From Artemia franciscana (Eukaryota; Arthropoda; Branchiopoda; Anostraca; Artemiidae), in contig NC_088868.1 of NCBI RefSeq assembly GCF_032884065.1, positions 8,256,963 through 8,320,962 on the forward strand: a DNA stretch of 64,000 nt, in the 5' to 3' direction. The position numbers were made by a program, and so were the translations under genes. How positions within the stretch are numbered: the stretch's first letter is position 1; the number at the start of each line of letters is the position of its first letter. The notes under the pieces were generated by a model. The model was not told the DNA's origin. It made no database searches and was given only the letters and a program-made list of their open reading frames with translations. This document shows, one piece after another, positions 22,870 through 35,654 of the stretch.

Positions 22870-24200
22870 CACTCGTATAGAAGCTGTCATAGAAACTTCG
22901 GAAAGAGCTCATTCGATTGTAAATTGAAAGTTGTAGGGCCCTTTTTAAGAGTCAAAAGGGATTGCAGGACAACTAACCACCCTCTCAGGCGCGTCATTAT
23001 CCAAGCACATTATATCACACTTTTGTGATATCTATTTTGTTCAGAAAAATTAAAAGTTCCAGTAATTATGTCTTTGTAGATGTCGAACCCCCCACGTCCC
23101 ACAGGGCAAGGGCTACAAGTTAAGCTAGTTGCTCATTGTTATCATGAAAGGTTTACATGGACAGGGTGGTCAAAGGAAACTTCGAGGGGGCTAATTCAAC
23201 TGGATTTTGGAAGTTCCAGTGCTTTTTTAAGAGCCCAAAGTGATGTCCTCTTTTCAGCAATGTATCCGATCAAACTTTTGAGATAGCTCTTTTATTACAA
23301 ATAGTTTATTAAAACCTCCCCGAGTCTGGGGGCAAGAGTTGTAAATTATCCCCCAGATGACATAAAGTTCTTATGAAAGGGGTGGTCGTATCAACAAATA
23401 AGGGGGCTCAATCGATTTGAAATCGAAATTTATAGTAGCCTTTTTAAGAGTTAAAAGCGATCAGAGGGGAACCAGCCTATCCTCCATGACCTCTTTTTCC
23501 AAATTATGTCCAATCAAAATCTTGACATAGACATTTTATTATAAATTTTCCAAACGTGAAATAACTATACCTCATGGGCTAACAAAACACCCCAGAGCCC
23601 CCAGGGGCAATGGCTGTAAGTTTTGCGATTTGCCCAATCTTAACATTCAAGTTTTTATTGAAGGAGTACTTGCATAAGCCTCGGAGGAGGCTAATTCAAT
23701 TTTAAATTAAAAGTTCTAATTCTCTTTTTAAGTCAAAAAAAGTTCTAGTTCCCTTTTTAAGTCAAAAAAGACCAGAGGGCGACCAGAACTCAGGGTACTA
23801 ATGGATAGTCATAATTAATTAGGCCCCTTGGCATTGTGTGCCCCTAGGCCCGAGGCTAATGGGCTTATTGGTAAATCCAGGCCTACCAAGTACCAATACA
23901 ATAAGAGTAATACATTCCTCTCTGTCCCAATAAGAAAAGCCTACACGTAAACAATAGAGAATATATATAATCTACAACCCTTGCTTCCGGGGCCTTTCTA
24001 TCCCTAGAAACATAATTGTTGGACCTTTGATGTATTTTGAATAAAATAGTTATCTTAAAATTTTTATCAGCGCTGAGGCGAGGAAAGGGCATCTAAAATG
24101 GCGAGGGGGGGGGTGAATGAATGTCATCTAGTCACTTTTAACTTTTACAAGGGATACATGAACTTTCAATGTTCAATCGAATGAGCTTCTTCCAAAACTT
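22870..24200. repeat. Degenerate 250-300 bp repeat units, same family as the 43-48 kb array
   Basis: Recurring phrases in one orientation (cattcgattgtaaattgaaag near 22912, caattttaaattaaaag near 23697, each with cctttttaagagtcaaaag and a g/c-rich gggcaa...gtaag segment) form about four units. A further piece near 24180 (caatgttcaatcgaatgagc) reads in the opposite direction. The same words build the large array in the S28 intron. Confidence 0.7.
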
Positions 24201-24419
24201 CCATGACAACTCCCATATGAAGTGGTATTTAAAAAAAAATAAAAGGTAGAGCTCACTTCCTTATCTAAATAGGCACTGCTTGTGCTCTATATGGTATTAA
24301 AATAAAAGTGTCTATCCTAAAAGTTAGTTAACTGATGTCAAAACAAACCATATATTTGGATGAAAATTTTCTAAAATGTGTCACACTCAAAGAGTCCTTT
24401 GCCTGATTGAGTTCTTAAG

Positions 24420-24552
24420 TATCGAGACAATGTGGAGTTTTTCGGCAATCTTTTCTTGCGATTATCACATGGATGAAGTTCCTCCCCAGTATGGAATCGT
24501 TAGTGCTCAGATAAATCAAAACGAGTAGGAATGTTTCTTACAAATGCCACAT
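24420..24552 (-). pseudogene. Decayed zinc-finger sequence after the stop
   Basis: Directly after the TGA another frame reads KPFECGICKK, and a third reads RFDLSEH, a stop, RFHTGEELHPCD. These are a finger and a TGEKP-like linker, interrupted by frameshifts and stops. They suggest that the gene once had at least one or two more fingers, or that the assembly has errors here. Confidence 0.6.
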
Positions 24553-25259
24553 TCAAAAGGTTTTCCCTTGGCATGGCTTCCTTTTGTGTATAGACAACTG
24601 ACTAGTTGTACGGAAACTCATCTTGCATACATTGCATATGTAAGGCTTCTCGCCAGTATGAATTCTTTGGTGGATAGTAAGATAATCTTTTCTGCTGAAT
24701 TGGTGTTTACAAACATCGCATTCAAAAGGCTTTTCCCCAGAATGACTACTTTGATGTACAGATAATGCAGACATTTGGCGGAAACTTTTCTTGCAAACAT
24801 CACACACGTAAGGTTTTTCCCCATTATGAATTCTTTGATGAACCTCCAAACCGGCCTTTCGGGTAAAAGTTTTATTACAAGCATCACACTTATAAGATAT
24901 TTCCTTGGTACGAACCAGCCTCTTCACCGTATGAACCAACTTTTTCTTAGTATGAACCCTCATATGTATTGATAAACGACCATTTGGGTAATATTTGCTA
25001 CACACTGGGCACTTATATAACAGCTTTTTGCTTGGCAATATTTTGGTTGTAACACTTTCAACATCTCTTGGCTCTGGCTCGGGGTCCTCCTGGTTTGAAA
25101 TTTTGAACTCATCAAAAACTGTGGTGTTATCTGCTGCCTCATATTTGTAGTCTGACTCTGTACATTGTTTTAAGCATATATTTGAAAAACTTTGCATGGA
25201 CGAAATATTATTTGTTTGTTTGAATGGACTAGTCAGGAGCGATGATGCATTAGTGATAC
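24553..25259 (-). CDS. C2H2 zinc-finger protein, last coding exon
   Basis: The exon encodes residues 68-302 of a 302-residue protein. It starts after an AG acceptor (ctattctag), completes a split glycine codon and ends at TGA. An acidic stretch (FDEFKISNQEDPEPEPRD) precedes five C2H2 fingers at about residues 151-170, 192-212, 220-240, 248-268 and 276-297. Linkers between fingers 3 to 5 are TGEKP-type. Finger 1 has 11 rather than 12 residues between the Cys and His pairs, and finger 5 ends H-x4-C (HKRKPC) instead of H-x3-H. Such proteins usually bind DNA in the nucleus. Finger-like text continues in other frames beyond the stop, so the C-terminus may be truncated. The target is unknown. Confidence 0.88.
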
Positions 25260-26395
25260 CTAGAATAGATATTCAGAACATTATACAGATTATGCAGATT
25301 ACTGTAAAAATTATAATAAAAATCATTGGTTTTGGCTATTTGCATATGAAATATGCTTGCATTTTATAAATTTCCCGCTTTGAATAACAAAATTTACTAA
25401 GGAATCTATTCAAATATGTGTTCTTCTCGGCCAAACTGAAAACATTCATGAACGACATGAGGACAACAAAATCCAAGAACACTGGTTGCAATATAATCGG
25501 CAAATGCAACAGGGTTATGATAATGGATATTTATTGGCTTCCGCTACTTTTTATAAACATACTCAAATTTTCAAAGTACACATTTAGAACAACATGACAG
25601 GAGTACACTGCCATTTACTGTTCAATTGCTTCTCATTTTATATTAATTACCAAATTTAGGTGATAAAAGTAGATGCTTCAATAATACAGAGCAAAATTTT
25701 AGCAAAACACATGCAAGTCATTGGAATATCCTTGATGGGAATTGCATACAAAAACTGTTCCACAACTCTGAGCCAACTCGTATTTGAGCAAAGGAATTAT
25801 CTTTGGAGACAGTCTAGGAGAAATGACCGAAAGGATTTGATCTTATTTATCCATTAAAAAAGAATTTACGGTTGAAAAAAAGTCCTTACAGTCATTTGAT
25901 ACTAAAATATAAACTAATGCGAGATAATTACATCTAAAAATGTAACAATACGTCACATGAATATAATTAATGATATGAGCATGCATATGTACTTTCTAAG
26001 TCTGTGAACAAATCATTTTGGCTCAATTAATCTAAGAATATGATTGAAATATGTGAGTTTTTTTTTCCAAAAAAAAAACGATTCAACATGCTTTTATTTT
26101 AGGTCTATAATTGATCAAAATCATAATACTATAAATTACATTGATACTGATCTCTAAAAATTATACAAACTTTAAGAAATTCTAAGTACACATAAACTGG
26201 AAAACATGACTTTTACTTCTGAAAAATGATTCCAAGAAAAACAAATGAACTTAAGAAAAATAATACCATTAATACTTTAAAGCTATTTCAAAATTTCTGG
26301 CCCCCTGTGATAAAAGGCGTATTTCCCTAACTTATAAGACATAGTATTCAACCATTATTAACAGAAGTTACTTAGTTTAGTGTATGAAGATATAC
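25260..26395 (-). other. Zinc-finger gene intron 2
   Basis: Donor GTATAT after TCAG and acceptor ctattctag frame an intron of 1136 bp in phase 1. I see no element inside. Confidence 0.75.
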
Positions 26396-26551
26396 CTGAA
26401 TCATTCCAAGCCATAGACGCCATTTCATAAGAGCCAGACTTAGCGCTTTCTTCAGGTTCTGGAAGGAATAGTCTGGCCTTTGGGTTATCAGTTTGATAAG
26501 GTTCGTAGTCAAAATCAGTTTCTCCAGTGATCTCATCTTCAACTTCCAGTT
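26396..26551 (-). CDS. C2H2 zinc-finger protein, second coding exon
   Basis: The 156-bp exon lies between acceptor ttttttag and donor GTATAT. It encodes LEVEDEITGETDFDYEPYQ, then LFLPEPEESAKSGSYEM and ASMAWNDS, an acidic linker without a recognised domain. Phase 1 at both ends fits the first and third exons exactly, which is strong support for the model. The acidic run could act in transcription control, but this is inference. Confidence 0.8.
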
Positions 26552-28899
26552 CTAAAAAAAAAAAAAAGATATATATCTTATCTCTTTAAATGAGCAATAA
26601 TTGTGTACTTATTTATTTATTTTTTCTATTAAACGGCTCGATATTTTTTTGGGGAAATTTAGTTTCCTGGGGTTTTCTGTCCTAAAAAAAAAACGATTTA
26701 TACAAGTCACGAGTTTGAGAAAATTCATTAAGATCCTTAATTTTAGTAGAAAGAAAAACAAGAGGGATTTCATATTTTAGAGCATATTTTAAGAACATAC
26801 CTACATACATAATTGACACTGAAAATCATATGATTGACACCACACTTATGACCACATGTCAGAAGAATAAATTACATCATTTCCACCCCCCTGCCCCCGA
26901 AAGTGAACAATATGCCGCTGTTAGAAGACAGCAACAGCAAAAATCAGAACGAGTCAAAAATGAAAGAGAAGAAGAAAGAAATATTGCATCAGAAGAACAA
27001 TGCCATCACAATCTTCAACGTCAACAAAATATGGCACAAAACCCAGTACAAACCTAAATAGATGCCGTAACCTACACAACTGTTGATTATAAGTTATTTG
27101 AACCCTTCAACGTTGTATGAATTCTCTGTGGAGCCTTCCATTTTCCTGAGATAAGAGTAACAAATATAGGTTATTCATGTGTTAACAACATTTTCAATAT
27201 TTCATTATTTCCAATAAATGGTAGAAATCAGTCCTTTGTGGAGGGATTATTGCTCTCATTTTTGAAAACCTGCACTAGAGCTTTTTATTCCAGTTCAAAT
27301 GAGCCTTCTCATGAAAATCTTCAAAGACTAATTCTTAAATTCAGTCTTAACCTGATTTATGAACACAAAATCCGAAGTGGAAATGGTTTAATATACAGCA
27401 AAAAGCGTTATAGAGGCTTATAATGAATGCGAAGAAAGTCATCTTTGACAATTCATACTTGAAATTACCAGGAAACTCATGAAAAATTAACTGAAACCCA
27501 AAAAGAACAGGAACTGAAGCAACAATCAAGCCAAACATTAATTGAAAACAAATTAGCTATATTGATTTTCAGTGTATTTTATCCACCAAATTACAATTTA
27601 GTTTACTTTTATACTATTTCTCTATGAATATTGGATGTAGCGCATCTTTCAACAGAGACTTGCGGGCGTTTTTTATAAATCCAATAGCTTGGTACCCTGT
27701 CTCAATCAATAGATCAATCAATCAATAGAATAAATCAAGATTGGTTTATTTTGGGGGTTTTGTAAACAACTTGATGGTTTTAGTAGTCTCCAGCTTAGGA
27801 ATAACACAGTCTATACAGTATCACTGACTAAGAAGAGCAACGTTTCTTCCCTGGGTCATCATAACTTTTTGTTCCCTGGAATCTATACAAATACTGTATT
27901 GTTGTGTTAAAGACTGAGTAGGTGAGAGGGCTAAACTTAGTTAACTGAGATCAATACTCTTAAATAATTCCTTATTTCAACATTGAGTCCAAAAACAATC
28001 TAAGCAATGAATGGTAAAAGATAGAGCTGAAGATATACTTAGTTGTGCCTCCCTTAAAACTTAGTTAGCAAAACAGCAAAAAGGCTATATCTTATTTTAA
28101 GATGGAAAACCCTATGAAACTGAAATGTAGAAAGTTTAAAGTGTGGACACTTCCCCTTTGACAAACTCTGTCCTCTCACCTATTTTAACCAATATTTGAG
28201 CACAAAATCAAGTATACTTTACCGTGCTGGAACCAAAATTCAACAAATTTCCAATTTCCATAGTTCATACACCAAAATGCACAGATGAACTCACCAACAC
28301 CAGCTCTTCCATTACAGATATGATTGTGGTGTTTGAGACTTTTAAGAAGATGGCATGTTTTTAGTGCTTGTGGTTATTTACGTGTTATATTCATTTCTAT
28401 TTAACTTCAGAATTCAACTTAACTTGTGCCTCAATGTACCCAAAATGGGCACATAACCTCTCCGACGCCACCTCACCCATCATAGATATAGCTTCGATGT
28501 TTGAGACTTTTAGGAAGTGGGAACATTGCAATAATCTGTGGTTATTTGTGGTAAATCATTTCAGATCAATTTAACTTAATTTTGTTATAAATTTGATCTT
28601 ATTTATTTTAGTTTCAGCTAGTTTTAGGTTTTAATACTGTCTGAAGAAATTTGAACTTATCCTCATACTTTATTTGGGCTTACTTAGGATTAAATATTAA
28701 TCAATTTTTCAAACTTCGTTTTCATTGGAGTCCAATAAATTCCATGACAATTAAATTTGTTGAATAAAAAACTGACTTAGTTATGATGCCGAATTTAAAT
28801 ATTGGCTTATTGGAATTGACACTAAATTCCATCAGCACAAGGTAAAAGTGACTAGATAACTGATAAACAGAGTTAATTGAACAAAACTGGCAAACTTAC
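26552..28899 (-). other. Zinc-finger gene intron 1
   Basis: This intron is about 2.35 kb. It has a GATCAATCAATCAAT-type short repeat near 27705-27735 and two diverged copies of a unit of about 160 bp (28240-28400 and 28400-28590, sharing gtttgagacttttaggaag and tgtggttattt). No other gene is supported within it. Confidence 0.6.
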
Positions 28900-28945
28900 C
28901 AAGCTTAATAGCAACAAACTCAAAAGGGTTGATCTGTTCTGTCAT
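28900..28945 (-). CDS. C2H2 zinc-finger protein, first coding exon
   Basis: The exon encodes MTEQINPFEFVAIKL plus one base of a split Glu codon and ends at donor GTAAGTTT. The ATG at 28945-28943 has G at -3. An in-frame TGA lies eight codons upstream, so this is the first possible methionine. The short conserved-looking N-terminus followed by a long intron is common in insect and crustacean zinc-finger genes. The 5' UTR continues to at least 29040, and the promoter was not identified. Confidence 0.75.
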
Positions 28946-29045
28946 TTCATCAATTCCAAGAAGTCTTCACGTCTTTTTTCTTGTCAAAATAATGCAATTA
29001 ATGGCTTGCAGTCTTCTAAGATTGAACCAAAGACCTAATGCCATA

Positions 29046-29395
29046 AAATAAAAAGAAACTAGAAAATTAAAAAAAGTACTGGTTACATAGGTACATTTTG
29101 ACCAATTCACTGATGATTGTTATTGTTTTGTTTGTAGGTTGCTTATTGTGTCTACAAAAATGAATAGTGTTTACTTACAACCAGATAAAGATAAGATGGA
29201 ATGGTTGCAGTTGTCAGAGTACAGTTTCACAGGTGCTTTACAGTAATATCTACTCCTGTTAGCAACAATTTTTGAATATCCCATCTAGATCTTAAATTTA
29301 GTGGTGGAAACTATACACAAGCAAAAACAACTGCAAGTTACTTACATTAAAAATACAGTTAATATTAAATAAATACAGTAAATATTAATAATTCT
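29046..29395. other. No gene recognised
   Basis: AT-rich sequence upstream of the zinc-finger gene. It may contain its promoter, but I see no defined site. Confidence 0.3.
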
Positions 29396-29399
29396 GAAG

Positions 29400-29750
29400 C
29401 CATCTGTCTCCGTTCATCCAACCGTTCCTTCATTGTCCCCAAGTGTGTCTCTAGTTCCGCCCAGCGATCCCCCATTTATAAATATATACTTCAATGGAAT
29501 ATAATACCCTCCAGTGTCAAGCTATCCAGAAGTTTTTGCACACTGTATAACAATGTACTAAAATTTTGATATTATAACTCTCTAATTCTTATTCAATATG
29601 CTTTAATTACCCATGTTTTCTCTTTTCTTTTTTTTCTCTCTTCTTCATTTTCATTTTTTTGTGGTTATGGTCCTCAACAAGTTCGCTTCCAGGATCCTTA
29701 TTATTATTGGTGTTATATTTATTTTTTTTGAATAAACTGAATTGAAAAAT
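29400..29750 (+). mobile_element. LINE 3' end fragment (probably CR1-like)
   Basis: One frame reads LQWNIIPSSVKLSRSFCTLYN, the C-terminal WN-x-(I/L)P pattern of CR1-like ORF2. It is followed by a pyrimidine-rich 3' UTR and gaataaactgaattgaaa near the end. Only the last part of the element is present. Confidence 0.4.
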
Positions 29751-31060
29751 AGAGATAAAATCCCATCTTGTCTCATGTCAAGCATTAAGCAAGAAAAAAG
29801 AATTCCCATACCAATACTTTAATAGATAAATAATAGGAAAATTTATGCCATTTGAAACCATTTTACATTGAGACTTTGCCCAACAGAAGCAGTATTCTTG
29901 TGAGCAAAAAACCCCTCTCTGCATCAGTGCAGCCATGCATAATGTTGATGCAGCTATTAAAAGCTTCAATAAAAGCATATACTTTTACCCATAAAAAGTT
30001 TCTGTTATAGAGAAAATTTGATTCCAGTAATGGTAGACACGTGGTAGCATTGGTTCTACTGAGTTCTTGGCTTGTAGCAATACCCACTCACATCTTACAT
30101 CATCAAAACTTACTCCTACTGGGATCTCTCAAGCAAGCACAACTGTGTCTGATAGACTTCTAGCTCTTTACCCTTCCATGGGATCCAGGCACCTAAGCAG
30201 TTTGAGAGTGCTATTAGAAGATATAGACTGCTTCTTGATCAAGTGTTTGGCAGCTACCTTGAAATGCCATTGCACCCTTAGATGGGCTCAAACAAACTGT
30301 TAGAAATTTCAATAGCAGGTTGGGGAGTTGAAAGCTCCCCTCCCCCTCCAAAAAACAATTTGTCTGACTTGCAAAAATCAAGAAATTTTTGATATATTTT
30401 TACAAAATTTGTATCCCTCCTCCCCCCCCAAAAAAAAAAATTCTAGATACAACCCTGGTCGGGTTTCAGAAGTTTTTCAGCTTGGCATGAAGAGCATGTA
30501 CAAGGGTTTTATTCTTCTCAAAAGCTGCTGTGAATTTTGTAAAAAAAAAAAGAAAAATTCAAGACAATAAATGCAGGAGTTCTGTGCAAGGATAGTTTTC
30601 CTTTTTAGGTAGCTTAGCCAACAATCATGAGGTACTTTGCTGACAACATAATATTCTTTAAATGTTTCTTTGATGGCATGACCCAATGTCAGCCACCTTG
30701 AAGGGAACTGCTGAATGGAACTATTTTATGAATCTCATTTCTTTTTCAGACATTCTCAAAAATCCTTGCATCATATAGAACAATTGCACCAAGGGAAAAA
30801 TGCCTCAAAATTACAACAAAGTTGAATAACTCCTAGAAAAATTCCTGAAGTCCTTTCATGAATGAGTTTTGCACAACATGGATGTTACACATTCCAATGT
30901 TTAAATGCTCTTTTGACGACTTTTTCCATGTACTCATTTGCAACTACATATTTTTATTGACATTAGGCCAATTGCTACTTATCATAATTAGTCTTTCAGA
31001 TTGGTGTCATCAACCACATCTGCATCTGCCATAACTGGCTGCTTAGTCAACAAACAAACA
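29751..31060. other. No gene recognised
   Basis: The sequence contains runs of C and A near 30345-30440 and 30541-30552. The short open frames have no recognisable motif. Confidence 0.35.
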
Positions 31061-31069
31061 ATTGTACTA

Positions 31070-34000
31070 AACAAACTTCCACCAACTACAGCAAAGTTAG
31101 GGAGATAACACAGGAAATAGAATGGGACCAAGTGATTGTCAAAGGAGACATTGATGTAGTCTGGCAAAACCTTAAGAACACCCTGCTCCAAGCTGAAAGG
31201 ACACATACTCCAAGTTCATTTGTAAAGGCAGCAAAAACACTGCCACACTTGAACTGGCCGATTAAAAGGGCTATGAACCATAAGAAGAAGACTTTTTCAA
31301 AGTATAAGAATTGCAAACACCACTTATATTGCTTTGCAAAAGCAAGAAATAGACTGACACAACTGACTAGGCACTTCATATCTGATTAAGAAGATGGCTT
31401 GGTATCAAACATCCAAGACAACCCAAAAGGTTTTGGAGATACATATCTGCTAAAGACAAGAGTAGGCAAACTATTCCATTCCTGGTCAACCCTGAAGGAA
31501 AAAAGCTGGAACATCCAGAGGAAATAGCAAATTTGCATAACACCACATTTGCATCCAACTTCTCAGTGGACCCCCTGGACAAGCCACTGGGCCCTGCCCC
31601 TAGGTTGGTGGAATACCCAATGCCAAAAATTTACATCACAATGGACAAGATTAAGAAATGCTGAGTAAACTAGACCCCAACAAAGCTAAAGGCCCAGACA
31701 GTATACATCCCATGCTCCTTAAAGAACTTGCAGATACAGTAGCTGAGCCACTTTGGTTGCTCTTCAAGCTGTCATTTCAGACTAGTAGCCTGCTTGTAGA
31801 TAGGTGGACGGCCAAAATTCATGCATTATTTTAGAAAGGATCTAGAACCCAGCCTGGAACTATCAACCCATTAGCCTGACCTGGATTGTGGCCAAACTTA
31901 TTGAAGGGCTGGTCAATGATGCAATCATAGTGCATATGACAAAAAATGGCCTTCTTTTTGGTGGTTGGCATGGCTTCAGGAAAGGCATGTCTATTGAAAC
32001 AAATCTAATACTAGCTTATGAATCTATAACTGATCTGCTAGAGCAGGATGTTCTAGTTAAGATAAGATAATATTTATTTTCAAAAGACTATCACAAGCTC
32101 TATAGAGCCAAATTTGCTTTATATGTCAATAAAATTTAAGAAAAATTCAAAACAGTACATTAAGTCAAACACTTAAAATTAAAAGGAATTAAAAAAGCAA
32201 AATCATGAAAGATAAAGGGAAAATCAGTAAACTTAACAATTAAATTACAAAAACATTGCAGTAAATAAAAAAGAATAAAAACGGCAATAGAGGAATTTGG
32301 TAATTACATAATCACAAATTATTATTAAGGTGCTCCAGAATAAAGGGTATAAAACTTTTGCAAAGCCTTTCTGTAACAGCATGGATTGGAGAGTAAGTTG
32401 GGATTGCTAAGGAGGCTGACCGGGGGAGTTGGAGTCTAATGGGATTGTGAAAATCAGGGAGTAAGCCCTCAGTACAGGGATTGGAAATGACTGATTTAGC
32501 AAAAAGGAGGCAAATTTTTTCCCTCCTTTCTTTTAATGTGGTAATGCACGAAGTTTTAAGGAGGAAGGAGTATGGAATTTTGCCTTCTTTGTAAATGATC
32601 CTGAGCAAACGCTTATGGACTGACTCGATTTTGTCACTAAGTTCATTTGAAAGTTGCAAATGCCAGACCGGACATGCATATTCCAATAACAGCCTGATAA
32701 AGATAAGTAAACATGGAGGGAATGTATCTTAGGACAATTAAATTTGTTTAGTAGCTTAAAAATGGATAGTGAAACATTTGCTTGTTGAACAAACTAGGAT
32801 AGTGAAACAAACTAGCAAACATTTGCTGGTTGATGTGTTCCTACTGGATCAAGCTAGGGCTTTTGATAAAATGTCTCACAGCTACCTTATGATCAAGCTG
32901 TCAGTATATCAGATAGAAAATGATGTTGCCCAGTAGATCCACAGCTTCCTATCTGACTGAATCCAGATTGTCACTGTATATGATGAAAGAGGTGACCACA
33001 TTTACTTCACACCAGTTCACATTAGGAGTGGTGTCCCCCAAGGGACTAAACTAGGTCCAACTCTGTTTGATCTCTATGTAAATGACACTACTGAGGTAGT
33101 TAAAAATGGCTTTGAACTATATGCAGATGATTCTGAACTCTTTGGTCCAGCAGCCTCAACAGAAAATTGCTCTTCTCTGCAAGAAGATCTCAACAACCTT
33201 TGCCTGTAGGCAACAACCTGGATACTTGAGTTCAACCCATGCAAATGCAAAATCCTTCATCTTGGTCTAAACTACCCCTACCATAGTTATTACATGGTTG
33301 ACTCTGCAGGTGCTGATATGTCTTTTCAGAGTGCTAAGAAAAAGCATATCTTGGGGTAATTATTGACAATAAACTAAAATTTCATAGTCACTGTCAGAAC
33401 CAAGTATCTAAGGCAAACAAGGTTCTTGGTTTGATCAAGCTTTCAGTGACAAGTCACCAACCAAGAGTAATCAAGAAGCTACACAGTCCTTGTTTGTCCC
33501 CATCTTAAGTTTGGCATGATGGTTGCCAACCTGCACTTTAAGTGTGACATGGAGATACTTGAGAAGGTGCAGCATAGAGCAAAAAAAAGCCCTCCTTTTC
33601 CAAAAAACAAATCTCCTATAAGCAATGACTAAAAAAGCTTGACCTTCCTACCCTAATGTACCATAGAAATAGAGATGTCATCCTAGCATTTAAGATAATG
33701 ACCAGTGATACTATTAAGCCCATTTTCAATCATAGCGAATACACCAAAACACAAGGAAACCCCAAAAAACTGTGTCAAAATTTTAAAGAAAGCATGAGAA
33801 GCTGAACTTCTTAACCTATCATGTTGTTCCACTGTGGAACTCATTCAGCAAATGTACAGTGTCTGCCAGGTTAGTTGATAGCTTCAAGATTGGTGCTGAC
33901 CAAGAATGGACCAGGAAGTCATGGAAGACATAGTGGGAGGAACCAGTATCATCCAGCAAGGTATAATAGCCCTCAAATGCACCAGGCAAGTGATAAATCT

Positions 34001-34090
34001 AGTAACACCCAACAATCAAACCAATATGGGCAGTTTTGATACCTTTTGGCCCTCTGAGAGTTCAAAATGCAATTTTACCCAAAAGCAATA
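31070..34090 (+). mobile_element. CR1-like LINE, degenerate, interrupted by another LINE
   Basis: The plus strand shows, in order: the endonuclease-RT connector (31132-31389, LKNTLLQAERTHTPSSFVKA and HLNWPIKRAMNHKKKTFSKY), RT motifs (DSIHPMLLKELAD near 31700; LLDQARAFDKMSHS near 32850; SGVPQGTKLGPTLFDLYVND near 33035; LYADDSELFG near 33120) and the C-terminal YHRNRDVILAFKIM and PLWNSFS phrases up to about 33900. This is the CR1/L2 layout. Stops and shifts break it. At 32060-32770 a minus-strand LINE piece splits it. Confidence 0.75.
32056..32700 (-). pseudogene. Inserted LINE 3' fragment (RT C-terminus and 3' end)
   Basis: The minus-strand frame 32686-32312 encodes MEYACPVWHLQLSNELSDKI, then VHKRLLRIIY, then LKERREKICLLFAKSVI, and ends SFIPFILEHLN, a typical C-terminal end of CR1/jockey-like ORF2. 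The 3' UTR runs to 32056 and ends with a TTATCTTATCTT-type tail, shared with the remnant at 8986. It lies inside the plus-strand LINE, whose reading resumes near 32820. Confidence 0.7.
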
Positions 34091-34198
34091 ATGGAATTAT
34101 GAAAGATGATAAAAACAGACATCAAGTGATGTATTACTTTCATTCTAAATAAATTATGTTAGAACCTTGAAATTCAACCCTAGTATATACATGTAGCA

Positions 34199-35575
34199 AG
34201 GTAAATTTCTAGACCAGCTACTTTTTGCTATCTTGGAAGGGGTTAGGTTACGGGAGCAAAACTTTCAGGGATGGACCTACAGACTAAATTATGCCCAAGA
34301 AAGGTATTTTGAAGTACCCACCTCTACTCCTTCTTCTTCTAGAGGGCAATGACCTATGATGCCCTTAAAAAAATTTGTTTTATAATTATAGATCTTCTGC
34401 TGAAATGAAGAACAAGAAAAGTATTTTCAGCTTCACAACTTGGCTGAATCTTAATTTATGAGGTTTGAAAGATCTGAAAATAGGCTACATTTTCCTAGAT
34501 TTACAAAAAAAACCATTAACATGGCTTAAAATTCTACTCAAACAACAGGTATAGCATTTTCAAAAGTAAAACCAGAGAAAAAGAAACTGATACCTGAAAA
34601 TTAAGGTGCAATTTTGTTTTAATTAAATCCAATTAGGGCAAATTTCTAAGACTCAGAACTTAGAAGAAGGTTAACATAGCAGGGACACCACCCTTTGACA
34701 AATGGAAAAAAATTGCATATAGGCTTATATAAAAAGGTACTATCCAATCTCCTTATAAATACAAATATTTTTGCCATCTAGTTGGATAATTTGGTCAATC
34801 CCTATTAGCAATAATCAAATTTGTCAACTAGTTGACAAGAAAATTTGTCCTAGAAAACTATTCCTTTTCCAACTAGTTGACAAGTAATTTCTCCCCAGCA
34901 ACACTTTCTTTCCAACTAGCTAGAAACAAACATTACCCCAGAAACACTTCTGTTAACCATCTAGTTGGCAAGTAACTTTTCCCCAGAAAAATTTTTACTA
35001 ACCAACTAGCTACAGTTGATTAATATATAAATATTGGTCTAACAAGAGAGGCACATATACTCTAACCATTTGACCAAAAACTTGGAAAACTATAGGTTCT
35101 AACACTATCTTAGCTCTATGACTATCTACCTTGGTTCTACTGCCCTAGGAATGAAGCATGGACAGATAACAGACATACATATCAATAACAAATGAACTAA
35201 CATCATTTTTATACAATCCTAAAAAGGGGGGAATTAATACCAGGTTTGCTTCTTACTCAGTTGGACTATCTGTCTTTGCTATTTCTATAATTAGCCATGA
35301 CTTGATGCCCTTTTAATTCAAAATATTGGATTTAAATCTGACTTTTAGCAAGTCAGCAAAAATATTTGGATTTATAAGGAGATTGGATACTACTATTTTA
35401 TATAAGCTTATATGCTATTTTTTCTATTTGCCAAAGGGTGGACATCCAACATAACAGCTTGGAAATACCTTCCTGGAGTATATTTATGGCCCTCAATTAA
35501 TTACTATTAGTTTCACTCTCCTAACCTAACCCCTTTCTAATATGGCCAAAAATAGCTTGTCTTAACTGTTCTAAG
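34199..35575. mobile_element. MITE family A, copy 3, split by MITE family B
   Basis: The ends (about 34201-34360 and 35460-35575) match family A: gctatcttggaaggggttaggtta at the left, and its inverted partner with cctaacctaacccctttctaatatgg at the right, plus the ctccttcttcttctagagg word. The interior is enlarged to about 1.4 kb by a second inverted-repeat element. No coding sequence is present. Confidence 0.65.
34672..35460. mobile_element. MITE family B nested in family A, with internal subrepeats
   Basis: The left part (caccaccctttgacaaatgg, gcatataggcttatataaaa, ctatccaatctccttataaat) is repeated in inverse order on the right (tttataaggagattggatac, tataagcttatatgc, tttgccaaagggtgg), giving inverted repeats of roughly 100 bp. 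The middle (34780-35025) has about four subrepeats with caactagttgacaag and ccccagaaac phrases. Confidence 0.65.
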
Positions 35576-35654
35576 GCAGAGTGATGGGATGGTTGTGGGA
35601 CCTGGCAGGTCAGTCTTAATAGGTTAATTTTTTTTTTTACTTGTACAAAGAAAT

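Noticed and set aside
24618-24972. Other frames across the zinc-finger exon on both strands
   Set aside because: They are shadows of the repeated finger coding sequence.
26830-27057. Gln/Glu/Arg-rich plus-strand frame of 75 residues
   Set aside because: It resembles low-complexity stretches near Helitron proteins, but no Rep or helicase motif follows, so I cannot support a call.
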